A stretch of 42,370 nucleotides of DNA, taken from CARZYU01 sp964370085. GTDB taxonomy: Bacteria; Bacillota_I; Bacilli_A; RF39; UBA660. Each line of letters opens with the position of its first letter. Within the stretch, counting starts at the first letter, position 1. A program made the position numbers and the translations under genes. The stretch is taken from assembly GCA_964370085.1 (NCBI GenBank), contig CAYJHI010000004.1, positions 1 to 42,370 of the forward strand, given 5' to 3'. The notes below the pieces were generated by a model. That model was not told where the DNA came from. It was given only the letters and a program-made list of their open reading frames with translations, and did no database searches. Positions 1 through 7,059 of this stretch are shown piece after piece.

Positions 1-4
1 GTGA

Positions 5-20
5 TGTTTCACGTGAAACG
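5..20. promoter_or_regulatory. parS: parS-like ParB (Spo0J) binding site 1
   Basis: TGTTTCACGTGAAACG matches the Bacillus parS consensus TGTTTCACGTGAAACA at 15 of 16 positions, with an intact TTTCACGTGAAA core. ParB/Spo0J loads on such sites to organise the origin region and recruit SMC. The location beside scr, tadA and dnaX is origin-proximal, where parS sites cluster in Bacilli. A second copy lies 29 bp further on. Confidence 0.87.
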
Positions 21-49
21 TTTTAAATTTTATTTTATTATTAAGGTGT

Positions 50-65
50 GGTTTCACGTGAAACA
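50..65. promoter_or_regulatory. parS: parS-like ParB (Spo0J) binding site 2
   Basis: GGTTTCACGTGAAACA matches the 16-bp parS consensus at 15 positions; only the first base differs. It forms a close pair with the site at 5-20 and lies just upstream of the SRP RNA promoter. Site identity is established knowledge from Bacillus; binding here is inferred. Confidence 0.87.
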
Positions 66-96
66 TATAATAAAAACATTTTAATTATTAGAATGC

Positions 97-125
97 TTGA
101 AATATCTGTGTATATGTTGTACTAT
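97..125 (+). promoter_or_regulatory. SigA-type promoter of the SRP RNA
   Basis: TTGAAA (97-102), a 17-bp spacer and TACTAT (120-125). The -10 box ends 6 bases before the first base (132) of the SRP RNA terminal helix, as expected for its transcription start. Confidence 0.75.
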
Positions 126-131
126 ATCTTT

Positions 132-206
132 GGTGCAATAAAAGACGTGGAACCAGGTCAGGATCGGAAGATAGCAGCCTTAACATTAGTTTTTTATGTG
201 CACCTT
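132..206 (+). ncRNA. ffs: Small bacterial signal recognition particle RNA (4.5S/scRNA type)
   Basis: The conserved SRP helix 8 core is plain: ACCAGGTCAGGATCGGAAG followed by ATAGCAGCC, closely matching the ACCAGGTCAGGTCCGGAAGGAAGCAGCC of other bacteria. The ends close with GGTGCA (132-137) against TGCACC (199-204), extended by ATAAAA against TTTTAT. The RNA binds Ffh and directs co-translational membrane targeting. At about 75 nt it is the short form without an Alu domain, unlike the long scRNA of Bacillus subtilis. In B. subtilis the gene also lies next to tadA and dnaX. The short T-rich 3' side (205-212) may act as terminator. Confidence 0.93.
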
Positions 207-222
207 TATTTTGGAGTGAATT

Positions 223-669
223 ATGAATGAAAAATATATGGAGTTAGCTTTTGAACAAGCTAAAATTGCTTTTTCTGAGAATGAAATACCTGTCGGCGCT
301 GTAATTGTTTATAATAATGAAGTGATTGCTAGTGCTTATAATACCAAGGAAAAAGATAAATGTGTTCTAAAACATGCGGAAATAACTGCTATAACTAAAG
401 CTAGTTCTGTTTTAAATAATTGGAGGTTGCTGGATTGTATTATGTATGTAACAATGGAACCTTGTCCTATGTGTGCGAGTGCTATTAAGCAAGCAAGAAT
501 TGGTACAGTTTATTATGCTATGGATTCTGGTGTTGAAAAAAATAAAAAAATTGTAAACTATATTTTTGGTTTAACTGATATAAATCCTTCTGTTGAATTT
601 TATAAGATGAATTATAATAAAATAGATAATTTAATGAAAAAATTCTTTGTGGAAAAACGAAAAAAATGA
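223..669 (+). CDS. tadA: tRNA-specific adenosine deaminase TadA
   Basis: Deaminates the wobble adenosine (A34) of tRNA-Arg(ACG) to inosine, allowing one tRNA to read CGU, CGC and CGA. The 148-residue protein has the cytidine-deaminase-fold zinc site: HAE (51-53, with catalytic Glu53) and PCPMC (Cys81, Cys84). Length is typical. The ATG has a GGAG Shine-Dalgarno 8 bases upstream. It follows the SRP RNA and precedes dnaX, the B. subtilis yaaJ neighbourhood. Some family members are tRNA-independent deaminases, but sequence and position favour TadA. Confidence 0.95.
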   Translation: MNEKYMELAFEQAKIAFSENEIPVGAVIVYNNEVIASAYNTKEKDKCVLKHAEITAITKASSVLNNWRLLDCIMYVTMEPCPMCASAIKQARIGTVYYAMDSGVEKNKKIVNYIFGLTDINPSVEFYKMNYNKIDNLMKKFFVEKRKK

Positions 670-695
670 AATAACTGATTGAAAAGTGATATAAT
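667..695 (+). promoter_or_regulatory. Extended -10 promoter upstream of dnaX
   Basis: A consensus TATAAT (690-695) preceded by TGA gives an extended -10 element; the -35 TGAAAT (667-672), 17 bp upstream, is weak. It lies 21 bp before the dnaX start and overlaps the tadA stop. It probably drives dnaX-ybaB-recR. Confidence 0.6.
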
Positions 696-716
696 ATTTA
701 TGAGAGAGGTGGGAAA

Positions 717-2438
717 ATGTATCAAGCTTTATATAGAAAATATCGAGCTCATAATTTTTGGGATGTTTATGGGCAAGAAGAAATAGTTACTATATTAAAA
801 AATAGTCTTGTTTATAATAAAACGAGTCATGCCTATATTTTTTCTGGACCTAGAGGTACTGGGAAAACGACTTTATCTCGTATTATTGCTAAATCTATTA
901 ATTGTCTACATTTAAATGAGGGAGAACCTTGTAATGAGTGTGATAATTGTCTGCAAATTAATGATAATAATTGCATTGATATAATTGAAATTGATGCTGC
1001 TTCAAATAATGGTGTTGATGAAATTCGAGAAATTAATAATAAAGTAAAATTATTACCATCTTCACTTAAATATAAAGTATATATTATTGATGAAGTGCAT
1101 ATGTTAACGATTGGAGCGTTTAATGCGTTGTTGAAAACGTTGGAAGAACCGCCGGAACATGTTGTTTTTATTTTAGCAACCACTGAATTGCATAAAGTTC
1201 CTATTACTGTTTTGTCTAGATGTCAATGTTTTTTGTTAAAAAAAATTCAAGTTGACACTATTGTGTCAAAGTTGAATCAGATATTGTCTGTGGAAAAAAT
1301 TCAAGTTGAAAAAGACGTTCTAACTGCTATTGCGGAATCAGCAGATGGTGCATTGCGTGATGCGCTAAGTTCTTTAGATCAATTGTTATCTTTTTCAAAT
1401 CCTGGGGAACCTATTACATTTGATATGTATAAAAAAATAAATGGAATTATATCAATAAATGAAATTTCTTCTTTTTTGAAATTTATTTTTACTCAAGATA
1501 AGGTTAGTCTTTTATCTTTTCTTAACGATATTACTGCCAGTGGAAATGATGTTGTTCAAATTATGAATCAAATTATGGGTTATTTACATAGTCAAATTAT
1601 TGAATATTACTCATCTAATTGTGAGTTGTTTAGTTCTGTTAATGATTATATTATGTTGGCTAATTATATTAATTTATTACTTCCTGATATGAAACGTAGT
1701 TTTAATGCTAAAATGTTATTAGAATTTAAGTTATTAGAATATATGATTAAGTGCGAAAATAACCAAAAATTGGTAAAAATGCCAGAAAATTATTTCCCGG
1801 GAAATAATTTGGTCGAAAAAAACAGTGGTGAAACACTAGAAAATTATTTCCCGGGAAATAATTTGGTCGAATACAAAGATAGTAACCCTGTCGAAACAAA
1901 AGATAATGCCCCTGTTGAAATTAATAGTGATACACCTAGTGGGGATAATGTTGATAAAATGATTTTAGTACCAACTAACAAGATTATGTCTGATGAATTA
2001 ATAAATATTAGAATTAATAATTCGTTTTGTAATGCTAATAAAGACATTTTAGAATCAATGAAAAGCGTTGTGGAAAATTTAAAAACGTCTAATAATAATT
2101 TGGTATCTTTATTAGTTGATGGTTTGCTAAGAGTAGCATCAAGTACTAATGCTATAGTTTCTTTTAAATATGATTCTCTAATTTCTCGTGCAGAGCAAAA
2201 AATATTGGAATTGGAAAGTTTGTTTGAAAAGGAATGTGGTAATTCTGTTAAATTGGTTTTTATACATGATGATCGTTGGGAATTGACTAAAAATGAATAT
2301 ATTGTTAATATGAAAAACAAGGTTACTTATAATTATATAGAGGAACCTGAAAGTTTGTTGGATGAAACTGTTTATGATAATAATGAAGTTTCTGAAATCA
2401 AAAGTTTGTTCGGTGAAATGGTAGAAATAGAAGATTAG
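717..2438 (+). CDS. dnaX: DNA polymerase III subunit tau (clamp loader)
   Basis: ATPase subunit of the clamp loader that places the beta sliding clamp on DNA and ties it to polymerase III. Visible features: Walker A GPRGTGKT (44-51), a zinc module with Cys63, Cys72, Cys75 and Cys78, Walker B DEVH (125-128), and the sensor region ATTELHKVP. The AAA+ part spans about residues 1-370, followed by a low-complexity linker and a tau-specific C-terminal domain; 573 residues is normal for tau. The linker (about 356-385) contains a duplicated motif NYFPGNNLVE whose DNA is a Noc-site palindrome. RBS GAGAGGTGG. It is followed by ybaB and recR as in most Firmicutes. An A8 run at 1238-1245 seems too early to produce a gamma form. 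Confidence 0.96.
   Translation: MYQALYRKYRAHNFWDVYGQEEIVTILKNSLVYNKTSHAYIFSGPRGTGKTTLSRIIAKSINCLHLNEGEPCNECDNCLQINDNNCIDIIEIDAASNNGVDEIREINNKVKLLPSSLKYKVYIIDEVHMLTIGAFNALLKTLEEPPEHVVFILATTELHKVPITVLSRCQCFLLKKIQVDTIVSKLNQILSVEKIQVEKDVLTAIAESADGALRDALSSLDQLLSFSNPGEPITFDMYKKINGIISINEISSFLKFIFTQDKVSLLSFLNDITASGNDVVQIMNQIMGYLHSQIIEYYSSNCELFSSVNDYIMLANYINLLLPDMKRSFNAKMLLEFKLLEYMIKCENNQKLVKMPENYFPGNNLVEKNSGETLENYFPGNNLVEYKDSNPVETKDNAPVEINSDTPSGDNVDKMILVPTNKIMSDELINIRINNSFCNANKDILESMKSVVENLKTSNNNLVSLLVDGLLRVASSTNAIVSFKYDSLISRAEQKILELESLFEKECGNSVKLVFIHDDRWELTKNEYIVNMKNKVTYNYIEEPESLLDETVYDNNEVSEIKSLFGEMVEIED
1792..1805. promoter_or_regulatory. Noc-binding site (NBS) 1, inside dnaX
   Basis: ATTTCCCGGGAAAT is identical to the 14-bp palindromic consensus described for the B. 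subtilis nucleoid occlusion protein Noc, a ParB paralogue that blocks division over the chromosome. Here it sits inside a longer 24-bp perfect palindrome. Site recognition is from established knowledge; a noc gene is not visible in this window. Confidence 0.82.
1846..1859. promoter_or_regulatory. Noc-binding site (NBS) 2, inside dnaX
   Basis: Second exact ATTTCCCGGGAAAT, 54 bp after the first and also within a 24-bp perfect palindrome (1841-1864). Pairs of NBS in coding sequence fit Noc, which nucleates on such sites and spreads. Confidence 0.82.
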
Positions 2439-2455
2439 AAAAGAGGATTTATATT

Positions 2456-2755
2456 ATGAATATGCAAGCATTAATGAAACAAGCTCAAGCTATGCAAAAA
2501 GATATGCTGAAAGCTAAAGAAGAAATTGATAACACAATTGTTGTTGAGGAAAATGAAATGATTAAAATTACTGTTAAGGGTACTAAAGAAGTTGTTTCAA
2601 TGGAAATAAAAAATAAAGAAAGTTTTGAAGTAGATGATTTGGAAATGTTGGAAGATTTAATAATAGTGGCTTTAAATAAAGCAAATACACAAATTGATAA
2701 ATTATCAGAGTCGAAAATGGGTAAGTACAGTAGTGCTATGCCAGGATTGTTTTAG
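2456..2755 (+). CDS. YbaB/EbfC family nucleoid-associated protein
   Basis: Small (99 aa) DNA-binding dimer of the YbaB/EbfC family, called YaaK in B. subtilis. It starts MNMQALMKQAQAMQKDM, the typical amphipathic first helix, and ends with the family's SAMPGLF tail. RBS AGAGG lies 9-14 bases upstream. It sits between dnaX and recR, an arrangement widespread in bacteria and thought to link it to replication or recombination, though its precise role is unsettled. It is co-transcribed with both, with gaps of 17 and 8 bp. Confidence 0.93.
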   Translation: MNMQALMKQAQAMQKDMLKAKEEIDNTIVVEENEMIKITVKGTKEVVSMEIKNKESFEVDDLEMLEDLIIVALNKANTQIDKLSESKMGKYSSAMPGLF

Positions 2756-2763
2756 GTATAGTT

Positions 2764-3360
2764 ATGTATCCTAAAGCGATAGAAAATTTAGTGGAAAGTT
2801 TAAAATATTTTCCTGGAGTCGGTTCTAAAACAGCTGAAAGATATTGTTTTTCTTTATTAGATATGGATAATGATAGGGTTGATTTGTTAGTTGAGAGTAT
2901 TATGGAAGCTAAAAAGGCTATTAAACCGTGTTCTGTATGTAATTCTTTAACAGATAAGGATTTATGTTCTGTATGCAGTGATAATTTAAGGGATGACTCT
3001 TTACTATGTATTGTTGAAGATGTTAAATCTGTTTTCTTGTTTGAAAAACTTGGTACTTATCGTGGAAAATATCATATATTAGATAATTTAATAAATCCAA
3101 CTGAAGGAGTTAATCCAGAAAATATTGGACTTGATAAACTTTTGGATAGAATTAAAAATGGGAATTTTGTAGAAGTTATTATTGCTGTAAAGCAATCTAT
3201 TGAAGGTGAAACTACAGCTTTATATATCAGTAAAATATTAGATGATTCTAAATTAGTTATTACGCGATTAGCTAGTGGTATACCTATGGGTGCAGACATG
3301 GAATATGTTGATATCATGACTTTAGAGAGAGCAATAGCTGATCGTAAAAAAATAGCATAA
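2764..3360 (+). CDS. recR: Recombination mediator protein RecR
   Basis: Acts with RecF and RecO to load RecA on gapped single-stranded DNA. The 198-residue protein shows the N-terminal helix-hairpin-helix (FPGVGSKTAERY), a four-cysteine zinc finger (Cys56, Cys59, Cys68, Cys71), a Toprim domain beginning LLCIVED, and the C-terminal TRLASGIPMGADMEYVD signature. Length is standard. The ATG lies 8 bp after the ybaB stop. It is the last gene of the dnaX cluster before bofA. Confidence 0.96.
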   Translation: MYPKAIENLVESLKYFPGVGSKTAERYCFSLLDMDNDRVDLLVESIMEAKKAIKPCSVCNSLTDKDLCSVCSDNLRDDSLLCIVEDVKSVFLFEKLGTYRGKYHILDNLINPTEGVNPENIGLDKLLDRIKNGNFVEVIIAVKQSIEGETTALYISKILDDSKLVITRLASGIPMGADMEYVDIMTLERAIADRKKIA

Positions 3361-3398
3361 TATTTAATTTGTTTCATATTTTTTACTGGGGTGATACT

Positions 3399-3584
3399 AT
3401 GAAGTTTGTTATTGGTTTTGCAAAGCGTTTTGTTTTAGGTGCATTTATTTTATACGGGTATAATATAATTGCATCTTCTTTTAATATGATTTTGCCTATC
3501 AATTTATATACTGTAGGTGCAATGGGTGTTTTAGGATTGCCGGCTCTATTTGCTCTCTTATTTGTAAAAATTTTTGTTTTTTGA
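3399..3584 (+). CDS. bofA: BofA family protein (pro-sigma-K processing inhibitor)
   Basis: In B. subtilis BofA is an integral membrane protein that holds the protease SpoIVFB inactive until forespore signalling permits pro-sigma-K cleavage. This 61-residue protein has two hydrophobic segments and the family's most conserved stretch, INLYTVGAMGVLGLPA, near the C-terminus. ATG 3399 is chosen because GGGGTG lies 8 bases upstream; a longer reading from TTG 3369 has no RBS. Position after recR matches B. subtilis (recR-yaaL-bofA). It is shorter than the 87-residue BofA, having lost part of the N-terminus. Family assignment is good; function here is inferred. Confidence 0.8.
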   Translation: MKFVIGFAKRFVLGAFILYGYNIIASSFNMILPINLYTVGAMGVLGLPALFALLFVKIFVF

Positions 3585-3593
3585 GGTGGTTAG

Positions 3594-4445
3594 ATGTTTT
3601 TGAGTGAGAAAAGAAAGCAGCCGTTTTTAAGTGAATATTTGAACTGTGCTGTTAAAAATAATAGTGTTTCTCATGCATATTTATTTGAGACTAATAATTT
3701 TGCTGAATCTTTAATATTTGTTAAGGAATTTGCAAAATTTTTGTTATGTCCTAATAACGGATGTGGGGAATGTAATATATGTCATTTAATTGAATCTAAT
3801 CAATATAGAGATTATTATGTCATCGATGCAACTTCATCTAATATTAAGAAAAGTCAAATATTAGATTTGCAAACTGAATTTAAAAATAAAGCACTTTTAA
3901 ATCGAAGGGTGTATGTTATTACTGACGCATCAAAGCTTAATAATTCATCTGCTAATACATTGTTGAAATTTTTAGAAGAGCCTGAGAACGATATAGTGGC
4001 TTTGTTACTTTGTAATAATAGATATCAAATAATTGACACTATTAGATCTAGGTGTCAAGTTTTTCCTTTATATTATAGTGCAAATGATTATAATTATGAT
4101 GATGATTCTCTTTCTTTTTTGGAAGATGTTACTATTAATAGAGAGAGGTTTTATATTGATCGTTTTTCTGAAAAATATTCTTTTTTAGATGATAAAAATT
4201 TATTAGAAGTTAAGTGTTATAAGATTTTGGAACTTTTGCAACTTTTAGTTAATTTGAAATGTGGATTGATATCTAACTTTAATTCTTTAGAAAAATTATC
4301 TACTAAATTGGAAATCAATGTTATAATAAAGATAGCTTTAATTACTGATGACTTTTTGAGTACATTGAAGTATAATATTAATTTGAAATTGGCTGTGGAT
4401 AAATATTTGTTAGATATAATTGAGGTGATATCATGTATAAAGTAG
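3594..4445 (+). CDS. holB: DNA polymerase III subunit delta'
   Basis: Clamp-loader stator subunit. The 283-residue protein keeps the delta' layout: N-terminal SHAYLF, a zinc module (CPNNGCGECNIC), and the LLKFLEEPE and DTIRSRCQVF stretches shared with DnaX. A GxxGxGKT P-loop is absent (LFETNNFAES stands in its place), usual for a non-hydrolysing delta'. RBS GAGGTGG. It overlaps ricT by 13 bases. In B. subtilis tmk, yaaQ and yaaR precede holB; all three are missing here. Confidence 0.92.
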   Translation: MFLSEKRKQPFLSEYLNCAVKNNSVSHAYLFETNNFAESLIFVKEFAKFLLCPNNGCGECNICHLIESNQYRDYYVIDATSSNIKKSQILDLQTEFKNKALLNRRVYVITDASKLNNSSANTLLKFLEEPENDIVALLLCNNRYQIIDTIRSRCQVFPLYYSANDYNYDDDSLSFLEDVTINRERFYIDRFSEKYSFLDDKNLLEVKCYKILELLQLLVNLKCGLISNFNSLEKLSTKLEINVIIKIALITDDFLSTLKYNINLKLAVDKYLLDIIEVISCIK

Positions 4446-5227
4446 TAAAAGTTAGTTTAATAGAAGGTCAACGTGGATATTTTTTTGATGCAAATAATTT
4501 TGCTGTTAATGAAGGTGATTTTGTTATTGTTGATACAGTAAGAGGTATTCAATTTGGAGTAGCTAATAGTTCTGTACTGGATATGGACGAAAAAAAGATT
4601 GTGTTTCCTTTGAAAACGATTGTTCGTATGGCTACTGCTTCTGACATTGAAAAAAATAAGAAGAATAAAGAAGAGGAAGAAAAAGCTTTAAATAATGCTA
4701 TTAAAATTGCTGGAGACCTTGGATTAGTTATGCGTTTTATTGATGCTAGTTTTACTTTGGATAGAACACAACTTTTGTTTCATTATGTAGCAGAAGATAG
4801 GGTTGATTTTAGAGAATTAGCTAAAAAACTTGCTCAGTTATACAGAACGCGTATTGAACTTCGTCAAATCGGAATACGAGATAAAGCTAAAGAAGTCGGT
4901 GGTATAGGTCCTTGTGGAAGACCGTTGTGCTGTAATTTGTTTTTAGCGGAGTTTGCTCCTGTTTCTATTAGTATGGCTAAAAATCAGCTGTTATCATTGA
5001 ATCCAACTAAAATAAATGGTTCATGTGGGCGTTTACTTTGTTGTTTAAACTATGAAGATGAAGTTTATTCTGAATTAAAGAGTACTTTACCTTCTGTTGG
5101 TGAGTTTGTTAAAACTCCAGATGGAAAGGGGAAAGTGTTAGAAATATTTCCTCTTAAAGGCAGTTATAAAGTGGAACTTATAAATAATAGAAGTGTAGTA
5201 GAGATTAGCGTTAATGAAGGTAATTAA
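4433..5227 (+). CDS. ricT: RicT/YaaT, PSP1-domain regulator of RNase Y
   Basis: RicT forms the Y-complex with RicA and RicF in B. subtilis, binds [4Fe-4S] clusters, and steers RNase Y mRNA processing, affecting sporulation, competence and biofilm. The 264-residue protein has the PSP1 domain and the conserved cysteines GPCGRPLCC (Cys161, Cys166, Cys167) and SCGRLLCC (Cys198, Cys203, Cys204). RBS GAGGTGAT lies inside holB, so translation is probably coupled. YabA, next in B. subtilis, is absent; trmN6 follows directly. Confidence 0.94.
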   Translation: MYKVVKVSLIEGQRGYFFDANNFAVNEGDFVIVDTVRGIQFGVANSSVLDMDEKKIVFPLKTIVRMATASDIEKNKKNKEEEEKALNNAIKIAGDLGLVMRFIDASFTLDRTQLLFHYVAEDRVDFRELAKKLAQLYRTRIELRQIGIRDKAKEVGGIGPCGRPLCCNLFLAEFAPVSISMAKNQLLSLNPTKINGSCGRLLCCLNYEDEVYSELKSTLPSVGEFVKTPDGKGKVLEIFPLKGSYKVELINNRSVVEISVNEGN

Positions 5228-5885
5228 TAATATTTATGGTTTTGATAATTTAAAAATAGTAGAGGATAAGGATTTTTTTTGTCATGGTACAGATGGTCTT
5301 TTATTGGCTAATTATGTAAAAGTTAATAAAAAAGATAATAATTTATTAGATATAGGAGCTGGTACTGGAATAATCTCTCTTATTTTAGCCTCAAAGTTTG
5401 ATATTATGATTGATGCAGTTGAGATTCAATATAATTTGGTTGAATTATTAAAGGAATCTATTGATAAGAATAACTTTAGTGATAAAATTAATCTTATTAA
5501 TGCAGATATGAATGAATACTTTTGTAATAAGAAGGCAAACTCTTATGATATTATTACAGTTAATCCTCCTTATTATAATAGTGGTAGAAAATCTAGGATA
5601 TTAGAAAAAGAAATAGCACGACATGAGAAATTTTTAACTTTAGAGACGGTTTTTCTAAGTGCTAGAAAATTACTAAAAAATAAGGGGAAGCTATATATTG
5701 TATACAGAGCAGATAATTTGGATAAAATATTTAGATATGCTGAAAATTATAATCTTGCCGTAAAAGAACTAAGTTTTGTTCATACTGGTGGTACTGCTAG
5801 TTATGGAAATGCCAAGTTATGTTTAATTATGTGTTGTAAAAATGCAAATCCTGGTTTAAAAATTCTTAAACCAATAATAATGTAA
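5214..5885 (+). CDS. TrmN6-type tRNA (adenine-N6) methyltransferase, YabB family
   Basis: SAM-dependent N6-adenine methyltransferase resembling E. coli TrmN6, which modifies A37 of tRNA1(Val), and B. subtilis YabB. Visible: SAM motif LDIGAGTG (45-52) and the catalytic NPPY (117-120) typical of amino-methyltransferases. Length (223 aa) is near the family's 230-250. The ATG overlaps the end of ricT by 14 bases, consistent with coupling. Substrate is inferred from the family. Confidence 0.88.
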   Translation: MKVINNIYGFDNLKIVEDKDFFCHGTDGLLLANYVKVNKKDNNLLDIGAGTGIISLILASKFDIMIDAVEIQYNLVELLKESIDKNNFSDKINLINADMNEYFCNKKANSYDIITVNPPYYNSGRKSRILEKEIARHEKFLTLETVFLSARKLLKNKGKLYIVYRADNLDKIFRYAENYNLAVKELSFVHTGGTASYGNAKLCLIMCCKNANPGLKILKPIIM

Positions 5886-5899
5886 AGAGAAGTGATAAT

Positions 5900-6733
5900 G
5901 TGAAAAATAAAGGTTGTTTATATTTAATTTCTACGCCAATAGGTAATATAGAAGATATAACTCTTAGATCTATTTCTATATTAAAAGAGGTAGATTATAT
6001 TTTGTGTGAGGATACTAGAGAAACTGGACAATTACTTAAATATTTAAATATTTCAAAGAAAATGGTTAGTTGTCATCAGCATAATGAGGATAAAATAAAA
6101 CAAAAAGTAGTTGATTCTTTAAATGAAGGTAAGAATATTGCTTTGGTTTCTGATAGGGGAACGCCTATTATAAGTGACCCTGGATTTGTAGTTGTTTCTG
6201 AAGTTATAGCTCATAATATTGAAGTTTTTGCTTTACCAGGTGCAACTGCATTTGTTCCAGCATTGATTTCATCCGGTATAACACCTGCCCCTTTTTTATT
6301 TTATGGATTTTTAAATTCGAAAAATAGCAAAAGAGAGAAGGAATTAATATCCTTAGTTAACAATAGTAGTACTATTATATTTTATGAAGCCCCACATCGT
6401 ATATATGAAACCTTAGAGAGTATTTTTTCTGTTTTTGGTAATCGTAATATATGTATTGTTAGAGAAATTACAAAATTATATGAAGAAAAAATTCGTGGTT
6501 CTATTGCGGAAATACTTGAAAAGAGACCTCTTATTAAAGGAGAAATTGTTTTAATTGTAGAAGGATCTAAGGAATCAATCAATTATGAACAGCTGTCAAT
6601 TATAGAACATATTAATTTATATTTGGAAGATAATAAGGATATAAAGGAAGTTATAAAGATAGTTGCGAAAGAACGTAATATTCCTAAGTCACAAGTCTAT
6701 AATGAATATCACGTAAAAGGAGAAAAATTATGA
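5900..6733 (+). CDS. rsmI: 16S rRNA (cytidine-2'-O)-methyltransferase RsmI
   Basis: Methylates the ribose of C1402 of 16S rRNA in the decoding centre. The 277-residue protein has the tetrapyrrole-methylase fold: STPIGNIEDITLRS at the start, CEDTR, and the SAM loop SDRGTPIISDPG (84-95; most homologues read SDAGTPGISDPG). The start is GTG 5900 behind AGAGAAGTG; the nearby ATG runs straight into a stop. The intervening yazA of B. subtilis is absent. It ends in ATGA overlap with pth. Confidence 0.94.
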   Translation: MKNKGCLYLISTPIGNIEDITLRSISILKEVDYILCEDTRETGQLLKYLNISKKMVSCHQHNEDKIKQKVVDSLNEGKNIALVSDRGTPIISDPGFVVVSEVIAHNIEVFALPGATAFVPALISSGITPAPFLFYGFLNSKNSKREKELISLVNNSSTIIFYEAPHRIYETLESIFSVFGNRNICIVREITKLYEEKIRGSIAEILEKRPLIKGEIVLIVEGSKESINYEQLSIIEHINLYLEDNKDIKEVIKIVAKERNIPKSQVYNEYHVKGEKL

Positions 6734-7059
6734 AATTGATTGTTGGATTAGGAAACCCTGGNNNNNNNNNNNNNNNNNNNNNNNNNNNNNNNNNNNNNNN
6801 NNNNNNNNNNNNNNNNNNNNNNNNNNNNNNNNNNNNNNNNNNNNNNNNNNNNNNNNNNNNNAAGGTTGGTATTTCTAATAATAGAAGTATAGAACTTAAG
6901 GATTATGTTTTAGGAAACTTTTCTAATTCAGAAATGAATATTATTAATAATTCTATGCCGGTTATTCATGATGCAATTAATTTATTTATAGTTAATGATT
7001 TTGAAAAAGCAATGCAAAGTTGTAATCAAAAGGTAAATGTACATGAAAATAATCAATGA
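6730..7059 (+). CDS. pth: Peptidyl-tRNA hydrolase, interrupted by assembly gap
   Basis: Releases tRNA from prematurely detached peptidyl-tRNA (SpoVC in B. subtilis). The start MKLIVGLGNPG is the family's hallmark N-terminus, and the visible C-terminal part includes DYVLGNFSNSE, the usual C-terminal lid. A 100-N gap removes the middle, including the catalytic His and Asp. Only about 76 residues are visible of a usual 185-190, so roughly 110 residues (about 330 bp) are missing and the 100 Ns are a placeholder. The gene is probably intact in the organism. It overlaps rsmI (ATGA) and mfd. Confidence 0.9.
   Translation: MKLIVGLGNPXXXXXXXXXXXXXXXXXXXXXXXXXXXXXXXXXXKVGISNNRSIELKDYVLGNFSNSEMNIINNSMPVIHDAINLFIVNDFEKAMQSCNQKVNVHENNQ
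6762..6861. other. Assembly gap (100 N)
   Basis: Exactly 100 undetermined bases within pth. The round number marks a scaffolding join of unknown length; from Pth length about 330 bp is expected. Confidence 0.99.

Larger units (their letters stand above)
1784..1871 (+). repeat. Tandem 34-bp direct repeat in dnaX carrying palindromes
   Basis: Two identical 34-bp copies at 1784-1817 and 1838-1871, 54 bp (18 codons) apart, so in frame. Each contains a perfect 24-bp inverted repeat (1787-1810 and 1841-1864) centred on CCCGGG. Both encode ENYFPGNNLVE in the tau linker. CCCGGG was not noticed elsewhere in this AT-rich window. Confidence 0.93.

Noticed and set aside
48..230. 60-codon open frame over the start of the window
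   Set aside because: It covers the second parS site, the SRP RNA promoter and the whole SRP RNA; the RNA explains the sequence and the frame has no convincing RBS.
833..1183. Minus-strand open frames inside dnaX, recR, rsmI, mfd and other genes
   Set aside because: They mirror strongly supported + strand genes, lack RBSs and show no recognisable protein motifs.
1238..1245. A8 run in dnaX as a programmed slippage site for a gamma subunit
   Set aside because: It falls near codon 175, inside the AAA+ core; slippage there would not give a gamma-like protein. Such runs are common in this AT-rich DNA.
6730..7059. pth as a pseudogene or short variant
   Set aside because: The shortening is caused by a 100-N placeholder gap; both visible ends are normal Pth.
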